Shown piece by piece: positions 17,470-24,795 of a stretch of 64,000 nt of DNA; the stretch's first letter is position 1, and each line of letters opens with the position of its first letter. The stretch covers positions 38,395 to 102,394 of the forward strand of contig JALGZK010000007.1 of the NCBI GenBank assembly GCA_025774935.1. The letters are read 5' to 3'. Position numbers and translations under genes: made by a program. The DNA comes from a bacterium (GTDB lineage Bacteria > Joyebacterota > Joyebacteria > Joyebacterales > Joyebacteraceae). The notes under the pieces were generated by a model. That model made no database searches, had not been told where the DNA came from, and was given only the letters and a program-made list of their open reading frames with translations.

Positions 17470-18045
17470 ATGGAGATTCTGCTGAGCGTCCTCATAGGTC
17501 TCGCGCTCGCGGCGGCCTGCGGCTTCCGTGTCTTCGTGCCCTTCCTCGTAGTGAGCATCGCCTCAGCGAGCGGTCACCTCGACCTCACGCCGGGCTTCGA
17601 GTGGATCGGCACGACTCCCGCCCTCATCGCGTTTGCCGTCGCCACGGCGCTCGAGATCGCCGCATACTACATACCGTGGCTCGACAACCTCCTCGACACG
17701 ATCGCGACGCCCGTCGCGGTGGTCGCGGGGACGATCGTCGCCGCCTCAGTTGTCCAGGAAGTCTCGCCGCTCCTCCGGTGGACCCTCGCCGTCATCATCG
17801 GAGGGGGAGTCGCCGGAACCGTACAGGTCGCGACGGCGACTCTCCGCGTCGGCTCGTCGGCCACCACCGGGGGGCTGGCGAATCCGGCTGTGTCGACCGG
17901 TGAGCTCGGGGGCTCAGTCATTACGAGCGTTCTCGCCGTCATCGTTCCAGTCGTCGCCGCCGCGCTCGTCGTCCTCCTCTGCGCTGTGATTCTCCGTAAG
18001 CTCAGGCGTGTGCGCCTGTTCCGGCGGCAGTCGCGAGCGGACTAA
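17470..18045 (+). CDS. DUF4126 integral membrane protein
   Basis: 191 residues from the ATG at 17470, with GGGAGG upstream. It matches the DUF4126 layout: an N-terminal helix with LAAACGFRVFVPF (residues 12-24), the conserved ALEIAAYYIPWLDNLLDTIATPVAVVAGT (about 60-88, interrupted here only by normal helix boundaries), and two further helices, ending in a basic tail (KLRRVRLFRRQSR). Five or six membrane segments in total. DUF4126 has no established biochemical activity. It is followed by a strong promoter for the next gene rather than by a terminator. Confidence 0.85.
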   Translation: MEILLSVLIGLALAAACGFRVFVPFLVVSIASASGHLDLTPGFEWIGTTPALIAFAVATALEIAAYYIPWLDNLLDTIATPVAVVAGTIVAASVVQEVSPLLRWTLAVIIGGGVAGTVQVATATLRVGSSATTGGLANPAVSTGELGGSVITSVLAVIVPVVAAALVVLLCAVILRKLRRVRLFRRQSRAD

Positions 18046-18088
18046 TCCGGCCGCAGGGGGAGCCCCGAGGCGTGCCCTGAGCGATTCC

Positions 18089-18117
18089 TTGACAGAGCGG
18101 CCCCGTGGTTGTATCCT
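18089..18117 (+). promoter_or_regulatory. strong sigma-70-type promoter
   Basis: Consensus TTGACA at 18089-18094, a 17-nt spacer and TATCCT at 18112-18117. The start codon of the downstream gene is at 18269, giving a leader of about 145 nt. The sequence ACGCGAGA(A)CCCCCTC occurs twice in this leader, at about 18136 and 18237. The second copy can pair CCCTC with the GAGGG of the ribosome site (18247-18263). Confidence 0.7.
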
Positions 18118-18268
18118 GTTATTGGACCTCTCAGTACGCGAGACCCCCTCTGCCGCGAACACCCCGCCGATGGACGTCCGCAGTACCTTACTACGTCATC
18201 GACGAACCCGAGCGACAGCCGAAGACAGCGATTCGCACGCGAGAACCCCCTCAGCAAGGAGGGCTGTC

Positions 18269-18631
18269 ATGAACGCGAGGCGTTTGCTCACCCTGCTTGT
18301 GGTCGTTGCGCTCGGTGTGCTGCTGGTGTCGAACACCGCAGTGTGCCGGTCGGACGCGCCGCACAGCACCGCGCTGCCCTGGGCCGATGACGACGGCCCG
18401 GTCGGCGGGGACCCGGACGACATCGATCCCGAGGAAGGCCTCGGGGACGACGACAACTGGGACAAGGCGGTGCCCACCGATCCCCCGCTGAACGAGTTCG
18501 GCGCCGGAGACGACGGGAGCGTGAAGAGCCCCGATCCTCAGGGCAGGGAGTTCCTGTGGACCGAGGACTTCTTCCGTGTCCAGCTGAGGATACTCCTCAG
18601 TACCTGGACGTTCGCTCTCGGCGTTCGTTGA
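18269..18631 (+). CDS. small secreted acidic protein, unknown
   Basis: 120 residues from the ATG at 18269 behind AAGGAGGG. Signal peptide about 1-26 (LLTLLVVVALGVLLVSNTAV). The mature part is short and very acidic (WADDDGPVGGDPDDIDPEEGLGD), followed by a C-terminal stretch FFRVQLRILLSTWTFALGVR that is amphipathic or hydrophobic. No family is recognised. It lies 38 nt before the sigma-54 activator gene, so read-through is possible. The ribosome site can be masked by a CCCTC/GAGGG hairpin. Confidence 0.55.
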   Translation: MNARRLLTLLVVVALGVLLVSNTAVCRSDAPHSTALPWADDDGPVGGDPDDIDPEEGLGDDDNWDKAVPTDPPLNEFGAGDDGSVKSPDPQGREFLWTEDFFRVQLRILLSTWTFALGVR

Positions 18632-18669
18632 TGCTGATCTGATTCCGAACCTCGCTACGGGGGGCAACA

Positions 18670-21600
18670 GTGGCTGGACAAAGACCGAACATCGAGCCTG
18701 AGCGCAACGCGCGCGAGACACGTCGGCGACCCGACGCGTCGCGTCCCGCGCGTGAAAGGGCTCTGTCGGCCATCCAGCTGGGCCACGTCTATCTGGAATC
18801 GGACAGCTACTCCGACGCGATCGGCTGCTTCAATGAGGCCGAACGAGACGAGCTCAGAACGGAGCTGACAGGAGCTGAGGTAGCCGGGCTCCTCGCGAGC
18901 ATCGCGAGGTGCCATCTGGGGCTCGGCGACCACGGCCAGGCCAGGAGGTACATACAGGACGTGGAGGGTCTCGACCTCGACGACGACGATGCGTCCGCGA
19001 AAGCGGAAGCGTACGTCGTCCTCTCGAGGGTCGAGACGAAGGGCGGACGCTTCGGCGAGGCACTCGAAGCCGCGCGCGCCGCCTACGATCTCCTTCGCGG
19101 TGGAGAAGAGAGCGAACTCCTCGCGGAGGCGAGCAAAGCGATGGGGACGGCACACGCCGAACTGGGCGACAGCGGTGCCGCGCGCGACTGCTTCATCGAG
19201 TGTCTCGTCACGAACCGGAGGCTCGGCAACGACGCCGGGGTCTCGGGCGCATACAACAACCTCGGCATCCTCGCGAAGCGCTCCGGCGACCTCGCGTCGG
19301 CCATCGACTACTTCAGGCGTGCGCTCGAGATCGACGAGAGACTCGGGCGGCCCGCGTCGATAGCTCGTCGTCTGAACAACCTCGGCATCGCTCTCTTCAG
19401 GATGTCGAGATGGACTGAGGCGGAACAGCACCTCATCCGGGCACTCGAGATCTACTCCGGACTCGGAGCGGCGAGGGACGTCGTGTCCGTGGAGTCGGCG
19501 CTCGGGAACATCTGCCGTGTCCGGCGTGAGTGGGGGAGAGCGAGAAGCCTGTTCGAGAGTGTCCTCGAGAAGAGTAGGGAGGCCGGATATCGCCGTGCGG
19601 AAGCCCTGGCGCTCGAGTTCCTGGGGGAGCTCTCGTTCGATCGCGGCGAGTACGATGCGGCGCTCGACCTGCTCGACCAGGCGCTCGCGTGCGCGTACCG
19701 GCTCTCTTCGAGCAGCGACGTGGTCGCTGAAGTCCTGAGGAGGCGGGCGGAGGTCCTGCTCGGTCTCGGTCGACTCGACGAGGCGGAGCGAGACGGGACG
19801 AGGGCGCTCGCGCTCTGCAGGAAGCTCGGCGACCGGCTCGAGGGAGGGGCGACACTGCGCGTGCTGGCGGAGGTGTCGTACGAGCGGGGGGACGCCGACG
19901 AGGCGCGAGTCCTCGTCAGGCGGGCGGAGGACACCCTTCGCCGGACTGGAGAGTCGTTCGAGCTCGCCAAGGCCGCGTTCTCGGACGGCGTAGGGCTTGC
20001 CCGCGCCCTCCACGGAGTGCCGCTGCCGCTCGACACGATCGAGGCCAGGATCGCGACGGCGGAGGAGCTCTTCCTCAGGATCGGCGCGGCCCACTGGGCA
20101 GCAAGGTGTCGCCTGGAGCGCGCGAAGGCGCTGCGGCGGGCCGGCCGTGCCAGTCGCGCCCGGTCGTGGCTCGAGCAGGCGAGGCCCGAGTTCGAGAAAG
20201 CGGGCGACCGTGCGGGACTCATCGAGCTCGACGCACTCCACAGGGAACTCGACAGCGAGCTCGCCGCCGCGACCGCGACCGCTTCCAGCAGATACTCGAT
20301 CATCGCCGAAGCATACAGACTGCTTCAGACGTCCGGGGCCGACGTGAGCTCACTTCACTCTCTCGCAGCGAGGGTGGCGGAGGCCCTCTCGGCCGACCGG
20401 CTGCTACTCCTGACGCTTCTTGGGAACGGGAGGGTCCGGGTGTCGACGTCGGTCGACCGCAGTGGGCGGCGTCTGGCGGAAGTCCGGCGTCTCGTCCGTT
20501 CGGTCATCGAGGGACGTGCTTCACTCGCGCCGGTTGTTGCCGGAGCCGGGACGTCCGAGGGAGTGGTTCCGCCTGGCATAGCGGGGCTTGCGCTCGTTCC
20601 TGCCGAGTCTGTCGGTGAGGGCGACGCGAGATCACTGCTGTACGTCGACCGCCTCGCCGGTGATGGTGTCCCCGCGTTCAGCACGGCGGACGTGGAGTTC
20701 ATCGCGGCCGCGTCCTCGATGCTCGATCTCGTCAGCGCGGGGGTAGCCGCTGCTGCGACAGACCACGCCGACCGCGATGAGGAGGACGACGGACACGACC
20801 TCGTCAAGGACGACTTCGTCACGCGCGATCCCCGGATGCTCTCGATCCTCGCGAACGTCGCGAGGCTCCGGGAGAGCACGATTCCGGTGCTCATCCTCGG
20901 CGAGTCTGGGGTTGGGAAGGACATCGTGGCGCGGATGATCCACGACGGAGGGCGGAGCGGAACCGGACGGTTCGTCGCGCTCAACTCCGGCGCGGTCGTG
21001 CCGAATCTGCAGGAGAGCGAGCTCTTCGGTCATGCGAGGGGAGCGTTCACCGACGCCGTCCGGGATCGCGAGGGTCTCGTCGGAGTCGCGGAGCGGGGAA
21101 CGCTCTTCCTCGACGAGATCGGTGAGATGAGCCTCGAGCTTCAGGTGAAGCTCCTGAGGTTCCTCCAGAGCGGGGAGTATCGGCGCGTCGGAGAGAGCAC
21201 GCTCAGGACGAGCGACGCCAGGATTATCTCCGCGAGCAACCGTGATCTGCGCGGGGAGGTGGCTGCAGAGCGGTTCCGGCGCGATCTCTTCTACCGCCTC
21301 AGTGGGTTCGTCATCGAGGTTCCGCCGCTCCGCGAGCGGCCGCACGACATTCCGCTTCTCATGGAGCATTTCCTCGAGCTCTACTCGAGGCTGGAGGGGA
21401 AGCGGGTCGCGGGGTTCAGCCGTGAGGTCAGGGAGCTCTTCCTTCGTCACGATTGGCGCGGCAACAACGTGCGCGAGCTCGAGAACGAGGTGCGACGGGG
21501 CGTGGCGCTGTGCGACGATGGCGGGACGATCGGGCTCGACGAGATCCGGCCGGAACTCGCGGCGAGGCGCGAGGAGATCCTCCGCCGGTCAGGCCGGCTC

Positions 21601-21765
21601 GGGACGCATCCTCTCTCGCTCAGGGAAGAGGTAGAGGCCCTCGAGCGGAACCGCATCCGCGAAGCGCTCGAGACGACCGGGCACAGCAAGCGCGGAGCTG
21701 CGAAGCGGCTCGGTCTGTCGAGGACGGGGCTCTACACGAAGCTCAGGAAGTACGGAATGGAATGA
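18670..21765 (+). CDS. TPR-containing sigma-54-dependent transcriptional activator (Fis family)
   Basis: 1031 residues from a GTG start with a G-rich but weak ribosome site. The N-terminal half (about 30-540) is a long array of TPR helices (for example SAIDYFRRALEIDERLG, AYNNLGILAKRSGDLA). A GAF-like segment follows (about 545-690). The AAA+ sigma-54 interaction domain (about 705-950) has Walker A GESGVGKD (744-751), the sigma-54-contacting GAFTDA loop (791-796) and Walker B LFLDEIGE (Asp815, Glu816). A Fis-type helix-turn-helix ends the protein (GHSKRGAAKRLGLSRTGLYTKLRKYG). It is an ATPase that remodels sigma-54 RNA polymerase; the TPR array replaces a receiver domain, so control is probably by protein or peptide binding. 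Sigma-54 promoters lie at 22148 and 37504. Confidence 0.93.
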   Translation: MAGQRPNIEPERNARETRRRPDASRPARERALSAIQLGHVYLESDSYSDAIGCFNEAERDELRTELTGAEVAGLLASIARCHLGLGDHGQARRYIQDVEGLDLDDDDASAKAEAYVVLSRVETKGGRFGEALEAARAAYDLLRGGEESELLAEASKAMGTAHAELGDSGAARDCFIECLVTNRRLGNDAGVSGAYNNLGILAKRSGDLASAIDYFRRALEIDERLGRPASIARRLNNLGIALFRMSRWTEAEQHLIRALEIYSGLGAARDVVSVESALGNICRVRREWGRARSLFESVLEKSREAGYRRAEALALEFLGELSFDRGEYDAALDLLDQALACAYRLSSSSDVVAEVLRRRAEVLLGLGRLDEAERDGTRALALCRKLGDRLEGGATLRVLAEVSYERGDADEARVLVRRAEDTLRRTGESFELAKAAFSDGVGLARALHGVPLPLDTIEARIATAEELFLRIGAAHWAARCRLERAKALRRAGRASRARSWLEQARPEFEKAGDRAGLIELDALHRELDSELAAATATASSRYSIIAEAYRLLQTSGADVSSLHSLAARVAEALSADRLLLLTLLGNGRVRVSTSVDRSGRRLAEVRRLVRSVIEGRASLAPVVAGAGTSEGVVPPGIAGLALVPAESVGEGDARSLLYVDRLAGDGVPAFSTADVEFIAAASSMLDLVSAGVAAAATDHADRDEEDDGHDLVKDDFVTRDPRMLSILANVARLRESTIPVLILGESGVGKDIVARMIHDGGRSGTGRFVALNSGAVVPNLQESELFGHARGAFTDAVRDREGLVGVAERGTLFLDEIGEMSLELQVKLLRFLQSGEYRRVGESTLRTSDARIISASNRDLRGEVAAERFRRDLFYRLSGFVIEVPPLRERPHDIPLLMEHFLELYSRLEGKRVAGFSREVRELFLRHDWRGNNVRELENEVRRGVALCDDGGTIGLDEIRPELAARREEILRRSGRLGTHPLSLREEVEALERNRIREALETTGHSKRGAAKRLGLSRTGLYTKLRKYGME

Positions 21766-21828
21766 CGCAACACCGGCCGGCTGTGGCACCTGCCCCAGTG
21801 GCCGGGAGGGCAAAAGTGGTGGAGCGAT

Positions 21829-21855
21829 AGGCCGGGCGTCGCTGGCGCCCGGCCT
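21829..21855 (+). terminator. terminator hairpin after the activator gene
   Basis: AGGCCGGGCG (21829-21838), 7-nt loop, CGCCCGGCCT (21846-21855), a 10-bp perfect stem 63 nt after the stop; no clear T-run. Confidence 0.6.
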
Positions 21856-22092
21856 CCGCACGTCCACGAGCGTCACCTCGCCGATCGATCAGCGGGGCTC
21901 TGAAGTCCTCCGCTGCGCCGTCGAGAACCCGACCCCCTGTCGTGTTCTCGACGTCCGTCTAACTCCAAGTATCTAGAGAAGATAGGCAGCACGGCGTCGA
22001 AGCGGCCCGGTGAGGCCTGTCGCGGGTCCGTCCTGAACGCACTCAGTTGTGTGACCGCGCGCCGGCTGGTGATGACGTAAGTGCTTTGTAAG

Positions 22093-22104
22093 CAATCGGT
22101 TGCA
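22093..22104 (+). promoter_or_regulatory. candidate activator-binding site, upstream copy
   Basis: CAATCGGTTGCA, itself a partial dyad (GCAA-TCGG-TTGC), centred about 50 nt upstream of the -24 element of the sigma-54 promoter. Its exact reverse complement recurs at 22237-22248. This is the placement expected for an enhancer site, but it has not been tested. Confidence 0.35.
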
Positions 22105-22147
22105 CGGTGACTGCTCGGCCACTCACGGGTCCTCAGAAGTCCCGTTC

Positions 22148-22163
22148 TGGCACGGACCTTGCG
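22148..22163 (+). promoter_or_regulatory. sigma-54 promoter
   Basis: TGGCACGGACCTTGCG: the -24 GG is at 22149-22150 and the -12 GC at 22161-22162, exactly 12 nt apart. It matches TGGCACG-N4-TTGC almost perfectly. It lies 380 nt downstream of the sigma-54 activator gene and points into a gene-free region. Predicted start is near 22174. Confidence 0.75.
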
Positions 22164-22236
22164 GTTGAAGGGGCTGCAGCGCTCCGGCATTTGTTGGAGC
22201 CGACAAGAAGGGCTCACAGGGCATAAGCCGGAGCGT

Positions 22237-22248
22237 TGCAACCGATTG
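22237..22248 (-). promoter_or_regulatory. candidate activator-binding site, downstream inverted copy
   Basis: TGCAACCGATTG on the + strand is the exact reverse complement of the element at 22093-22104. The pair flanks the sigma-54 promoter with 132 nt between copies. Confidence 0.3.
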
Positions 22249-22280
22249 ACAGCCTGAGCTCGAGAATAGGAGCTCGAGCC

Positions 22281-22312
22281 GGGTTGCGGCTGACGCGGGT
22301 TGCGGTTGACGC
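22281..22312 (+). repeat. tandem 16-bp direct repeat
   Basis: GGGTTGCGGCTGACGC (22281-22296) is followed at once by GGGTTGCGGTTGACGC (22297-22312); 15 of 16 positions match. It lies within the putative RNA. Confidence 0.7.
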
Positions 22313-22647
22313 TAGGTTTCGTCTCGAAGTTCGGCTGGGGCCCGACCTCCAGCCCTGGCTCCAGTGCAGGTTCTCGACGAAACCCTCTCCCAGGCTCTCC
22401 TTCGCACTGGGAATGACGTGGTCCCTGGCTCTTTGCCGACGTCAGATCCTCTCCGTCGGGCGGGTGTTCCGGGAGGGTGGCGAGGAGCCAGGCGCCCGTC
22501 GCGCTGACGCGCTCACGGCAGATCGGCGGGATCGCGCGGAACATAGGGTCCGGTCCGTCGCTCCTCTGATCTCGCTGATCCCGTGGGCGCGAGAACACAG
22601 GAGGGCGACATCGCGCCTGACGCAGGACACGACCATCACCAGAAGAG

Positions 22648-22677
22648 CCGAGGCCGCTGCATGTGCAGCGGCCTCGG
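22648..22677. terminator. bidirectional terminator hairpin, GGCCGCTGC family
   Basis: CCGAGGCCGCTGC, ATGT loop, GCAGCGGCCTCGG: a perfect 13-bp stem between the sigma-54 transcript and the convergent gene ending at 22728. Confidence 0.75.
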
Positions 22678-22727
22678 TGCGTTCAGTGCTTGTGAGAGAT
22701 GCGCGGTGCCGCGCGCCGGTCTCCCCC

Positions 22728-23771
22728 CTAGAGGACCGACCCCACGAGCGACTTCGTGATCTGGAACATGTCGAACATGGCCGGGGTCGTGATGCCCGCG
22801 GAGAGCTTCCGGTGCGTCTTGACCCACACATGAATCGCGAGACGGGCGGTCCTGAGGGCCTTCACGCTCGTCTCGACGATCGTGTCGATCTCGGTCACCT
22901 GGTTGTAGTACATGTCGACGTCCCACACCAGCGACTGCCGGAGACGGTCCATCTTCTCGAGCCGTCCGTAGAGACGCTCCTCGACCTCGACGATGTCCCT
23001 CACGGTCAGCTGGGGGGTGGGAGGCATGCCCTCGAAGAAGTAGGGAATGCTGTCCCTCAGCGCGGCGATCGCAGACTCGTCGCCGGTCTTCCAGTACTCG
23101 TCGACGAGGATGAGGCCGTTGAGCACGAAGTTCTGCTGCCGCTTGAACGAATCCCCGTACGTCAGCATCGTCCCGTGTCTCCCGTAGATCGCCTCCATCA
23201 TCTCGTCTTGTGCGGCGACGAGCGCATCCTGGAGATCGTCGACGATCGCCATGGCTGCATGCCCGGCGTCGTCTGCCAACGGCTGCGCGGCGCGAAGCGC
23301 CCCGACCAAGTCCTCCGCGTCTCGCACGTCCTCGATCAGCGTGTCGAGGCTGGCCGCGGAGAGACTGAAACGCGCGCTCGGGTACTCCTCCACGTGGTCC
23401 CTGAGTCCCTCCAGGAACTTGGCCATCTCAGCCGACTTGAGCGTGTCAGGCAGTCCGGACTCGGCGACGGTCACCGCTTGGAACGAGTAGGCAACGATGC
23501 CTTTCACGACTCCCTGGAACTCGCCCAGGAGCTCTCTGTAACGCTTGACCTCAGGCCCCTTGGCCAGGTGGCGGGTGTAGACGATCCGGCCCTCGGCGAG
23601 GCTCGAGTCGACCTCCCCCGACATCGCGATCGTCTGGTCCGCGAACGGGGCCACGTTCGCCTTGGTGCTCGGCACGAAATAGCTGCAGCCGGTGGTCGTG
23701 AGTGTCGTCGCCGAGACGAGCGCGACGAGCGTGATCCACGCGGCGGTCTTGCTGCGCTGCGTAGTTCTCAT
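22728..23771 (-). CDS. putative lipoprotein, largely alpha-helical, unknown
   Basis: 347 residues. The ATG at 23771 is preferred to an upstream in-frame start because AAGGAGG lies 9 nt before it. The N-terminus (ITLVALVSATTLTTTGC) ends in a loose lipobox with Cys29. The rest is rich in Glu, Asp, Ala and Leu with heptad-like helices (for example MDRLRQSLVWDVDMYYNQVTE) and no Cys. No family is recognised. It lies 101 nt downstream of the potassium-channel-like gene on the same strand and shares its promoter. A role linked to the channel is possible but not shown. Confidence 0.55.
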   Translation of the reverse strand: MRTTQRSKTAAWITLVALVSATTLTTTGCSYFVPSTKANVAPFADQTIAMSGEVDSSLAEGRIVYTRHLAKGPEVKRYRELLGEFQGVVKGIVAYSFQAVTVAESGLPDTLKSAEMAKFLEGLRDHVEEYPSARFSLSAASLDTLIEDVRDAEDLVGALRAAQPLADDAGHAAMAIVDDLQDALVAAQDEMMEAIYGRHGTMLTYGDSFKRQQNFVLNGLILVDEYWKTGDESAIAALRDSIPYFFEGMPPTPQLTVRDIVEVEERLYGRLEKMDRLRQSLVWDVDMYYNQVTEIDTIVETSVKALRTARLAIHVWVKTHRKLSAGITTPAMFDMFQITKSLVGSVL

Positions 23772-23872
23772 TCCGCTCTTCCTCCTTGCTGTTCGCATCC
23801 TCACGTGTGCCTCTCTCTCTGTCGATTCAGGTGACGAGTGTCGTTTCGGCGCCTTCGTCGCTCACGTCGTCG

Positions 23873-24601
23873 TCACTGGGTACATTCCTCCTCATCGGAG
23901 ACGTCAGAGGGATAACCTGGCCCGGTACCTGCGGTCGAGTGGGCCACGTGCAGGCCGACCACGCGCCCCAGGAGGATCGCGAGATAGAGCTGTCCGATGA
24001 TGGCCTCGAGTGAAGACAGCGTCTGCGCGATCGGCGCCACCGGCACGATGTCCCCGTATCCAAGCGTCGTCAGCGTCACGATGCTGTAGTAGAGGAAGAC
24101 GGAGATCCCCGACATCTGGAGGGTGCCTTCTTGGACGAGGCGCTCGACGTGGGGAGCATGGAACGCACCGGGAACGAACGCGACGATGAGTATGTACGCG
24201 AACGCCCAGAAGAGCCCGATGAGCAGGTACACGGAGGCCGCGCCGAAGACGACGTCCGAGGTCACAGTCTGAGCCCTGCGGATCGTGTTCAAGAGGAGGA
24301 AGATCATGTAAGCGACGAAGGCCATGGCGAAGCCCACCCCGATAGCGCCGAGCGCGACCGAAGGTCGAAGATGGAACGCCCAGGTCAGTATGAGTGCCGG
24401 TCCTCCGAGGAAGAGCATCACGACCATGCCGCGCTTGCGCGCGCCGGCCGAGTAGACGCCCGCGAAGAACATCACCGAGAGGAACAGGTTGATGAAGACC
24501 CCTCCGGGCACCGCCGCTCTGATGAGCGGATACAGCCCGTAGAGGAGAAGCAGGGACACGAGCAGAGCCACCACGCCCTTCTTGGGCTTACTTGGAGGCA
24601 T
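23873..24601 (-). CDS. potassium-channel-like membrane protein (Ion_trans_2 type)
   Basis: 242 residues. Several hydrophobic segments cover residues 9-140. A pore loop follows with the selectivity filter TLGYGD (179-184) between two transmembrane helices (about 120-142 and 194-222). TxGYGD is the classical K+ filter, so this is probably a K+ channel; the four preceding helices give a six-helix layout without an obvious Arg-rich voltage sensor or RCK domain. The tail is short and acidic (SDEEE). A consensus promoter lies at 24651-24679. The gene heads a two-gene unit with the lipoprotein at 22728-23771. Confidence 0.8.
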   Translation of the reverse strand: MPPSKPKKGVVALLVSLLLLYGLYPLIRAAVPGGVFINLFLSVMFFAGVYSAGARKRGMVVMLFLGGPALILTWAFHLRPSVALGAIGVGFAMAFVAYMIFLLLNTIRRAQTVTSDVVFGAASVYLLIGLFWAFAYILIVAFVPGAFHAPHVERLVQEGTLQMSGISVFLYYSIVTLTTLGYGDIVPVAPIAQTLSSLEAIIGQLYLAILLGRVVGLHVAHSTAGTGPGYPSDVSDEEECTQ

Positions 24602-24650
24602 TGGCGAGACCTCGGTTCACGGGAATGCGCGCCGAGCCAGCGTGCGGCCG

Positions 24651-24679
24651 AAGGTACAGCACTCCCGGAGCCGTGTCAA
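24651..24679 (-). promoter_or_regulatory. sigma-70-type promoter for the channel-lipoprotein unit
   Basis: On the minus strand TTGACA (24679-24674), a 17-nt spacer and TACCTT (24656-24651), about 50 nt upstream of the channel start. Confidence 0.65.
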
Positions 24680-24744
24680 CGTGCCGGCAACGAGGTCGCG
24701 AGGAGCCCGTGGCGCGACAGAGCCTCCCGCCCGGGACATCGGTG

Positions 24745-24773
24745 TGGCCTTGGCCATGGCACTCGTGTATGAT
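24745..24773 (+). promoter_or_regulatory. possible promoter for the RND efflux operon
   Basis: TATGAT at 24768-24773 with a 17-nt spacer to TGGCCT (24745-24750). The -35 is poor, but the predicted start would lie just before the ATG at 24796. Confidence 0.35.
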
Positions 24774-24795
24774 GGTTAGATGTTCACCCGACACC

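Larger units (their letters stand above)
22174..22677 (+). ncRNA. candidate sigma-54-driven structured non-coding RNA, about 500 nt
   Basis: The stretch 21856-22727 has no convincing gene on either strand, although several frames stay open by chance at this GC. A sigma-54 promoter (22148) starts it and a 13-bp terminator (22648-22677) ends it, and the next gene is convergent. Predicted pairings include GCTCCGGC (near 22180) with GCCGGAGC (near 22227), CCTGGCTC with GAGCCAGG further on, and a doubled GAGCTCGAG around 22257-22280. A tandem 16-mer lies at 22281-22312. The only long + frame begins at a TTG without ribosome site and runs through the antisense of the next gene. A regulatory RNA or a very diverged small peptide gene is possible; the RNA reading is inference. 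Confidence 0.35.

Noticed and set aside
21873-22598. A 241-codon minus-strand frame in the long intergenic region
   Set aside because: No ribosome site, signal or recognisable motif, and Arg/Ser/Pro-rich as expected for chance frames.
22236-23834. A 532-codon plus-strand open frame starting in the sigma-54 transcript
   Set aside because: TTG start without ribosome site, runs through the antisense of the lipoprotein gene, composition unlike real proteins.
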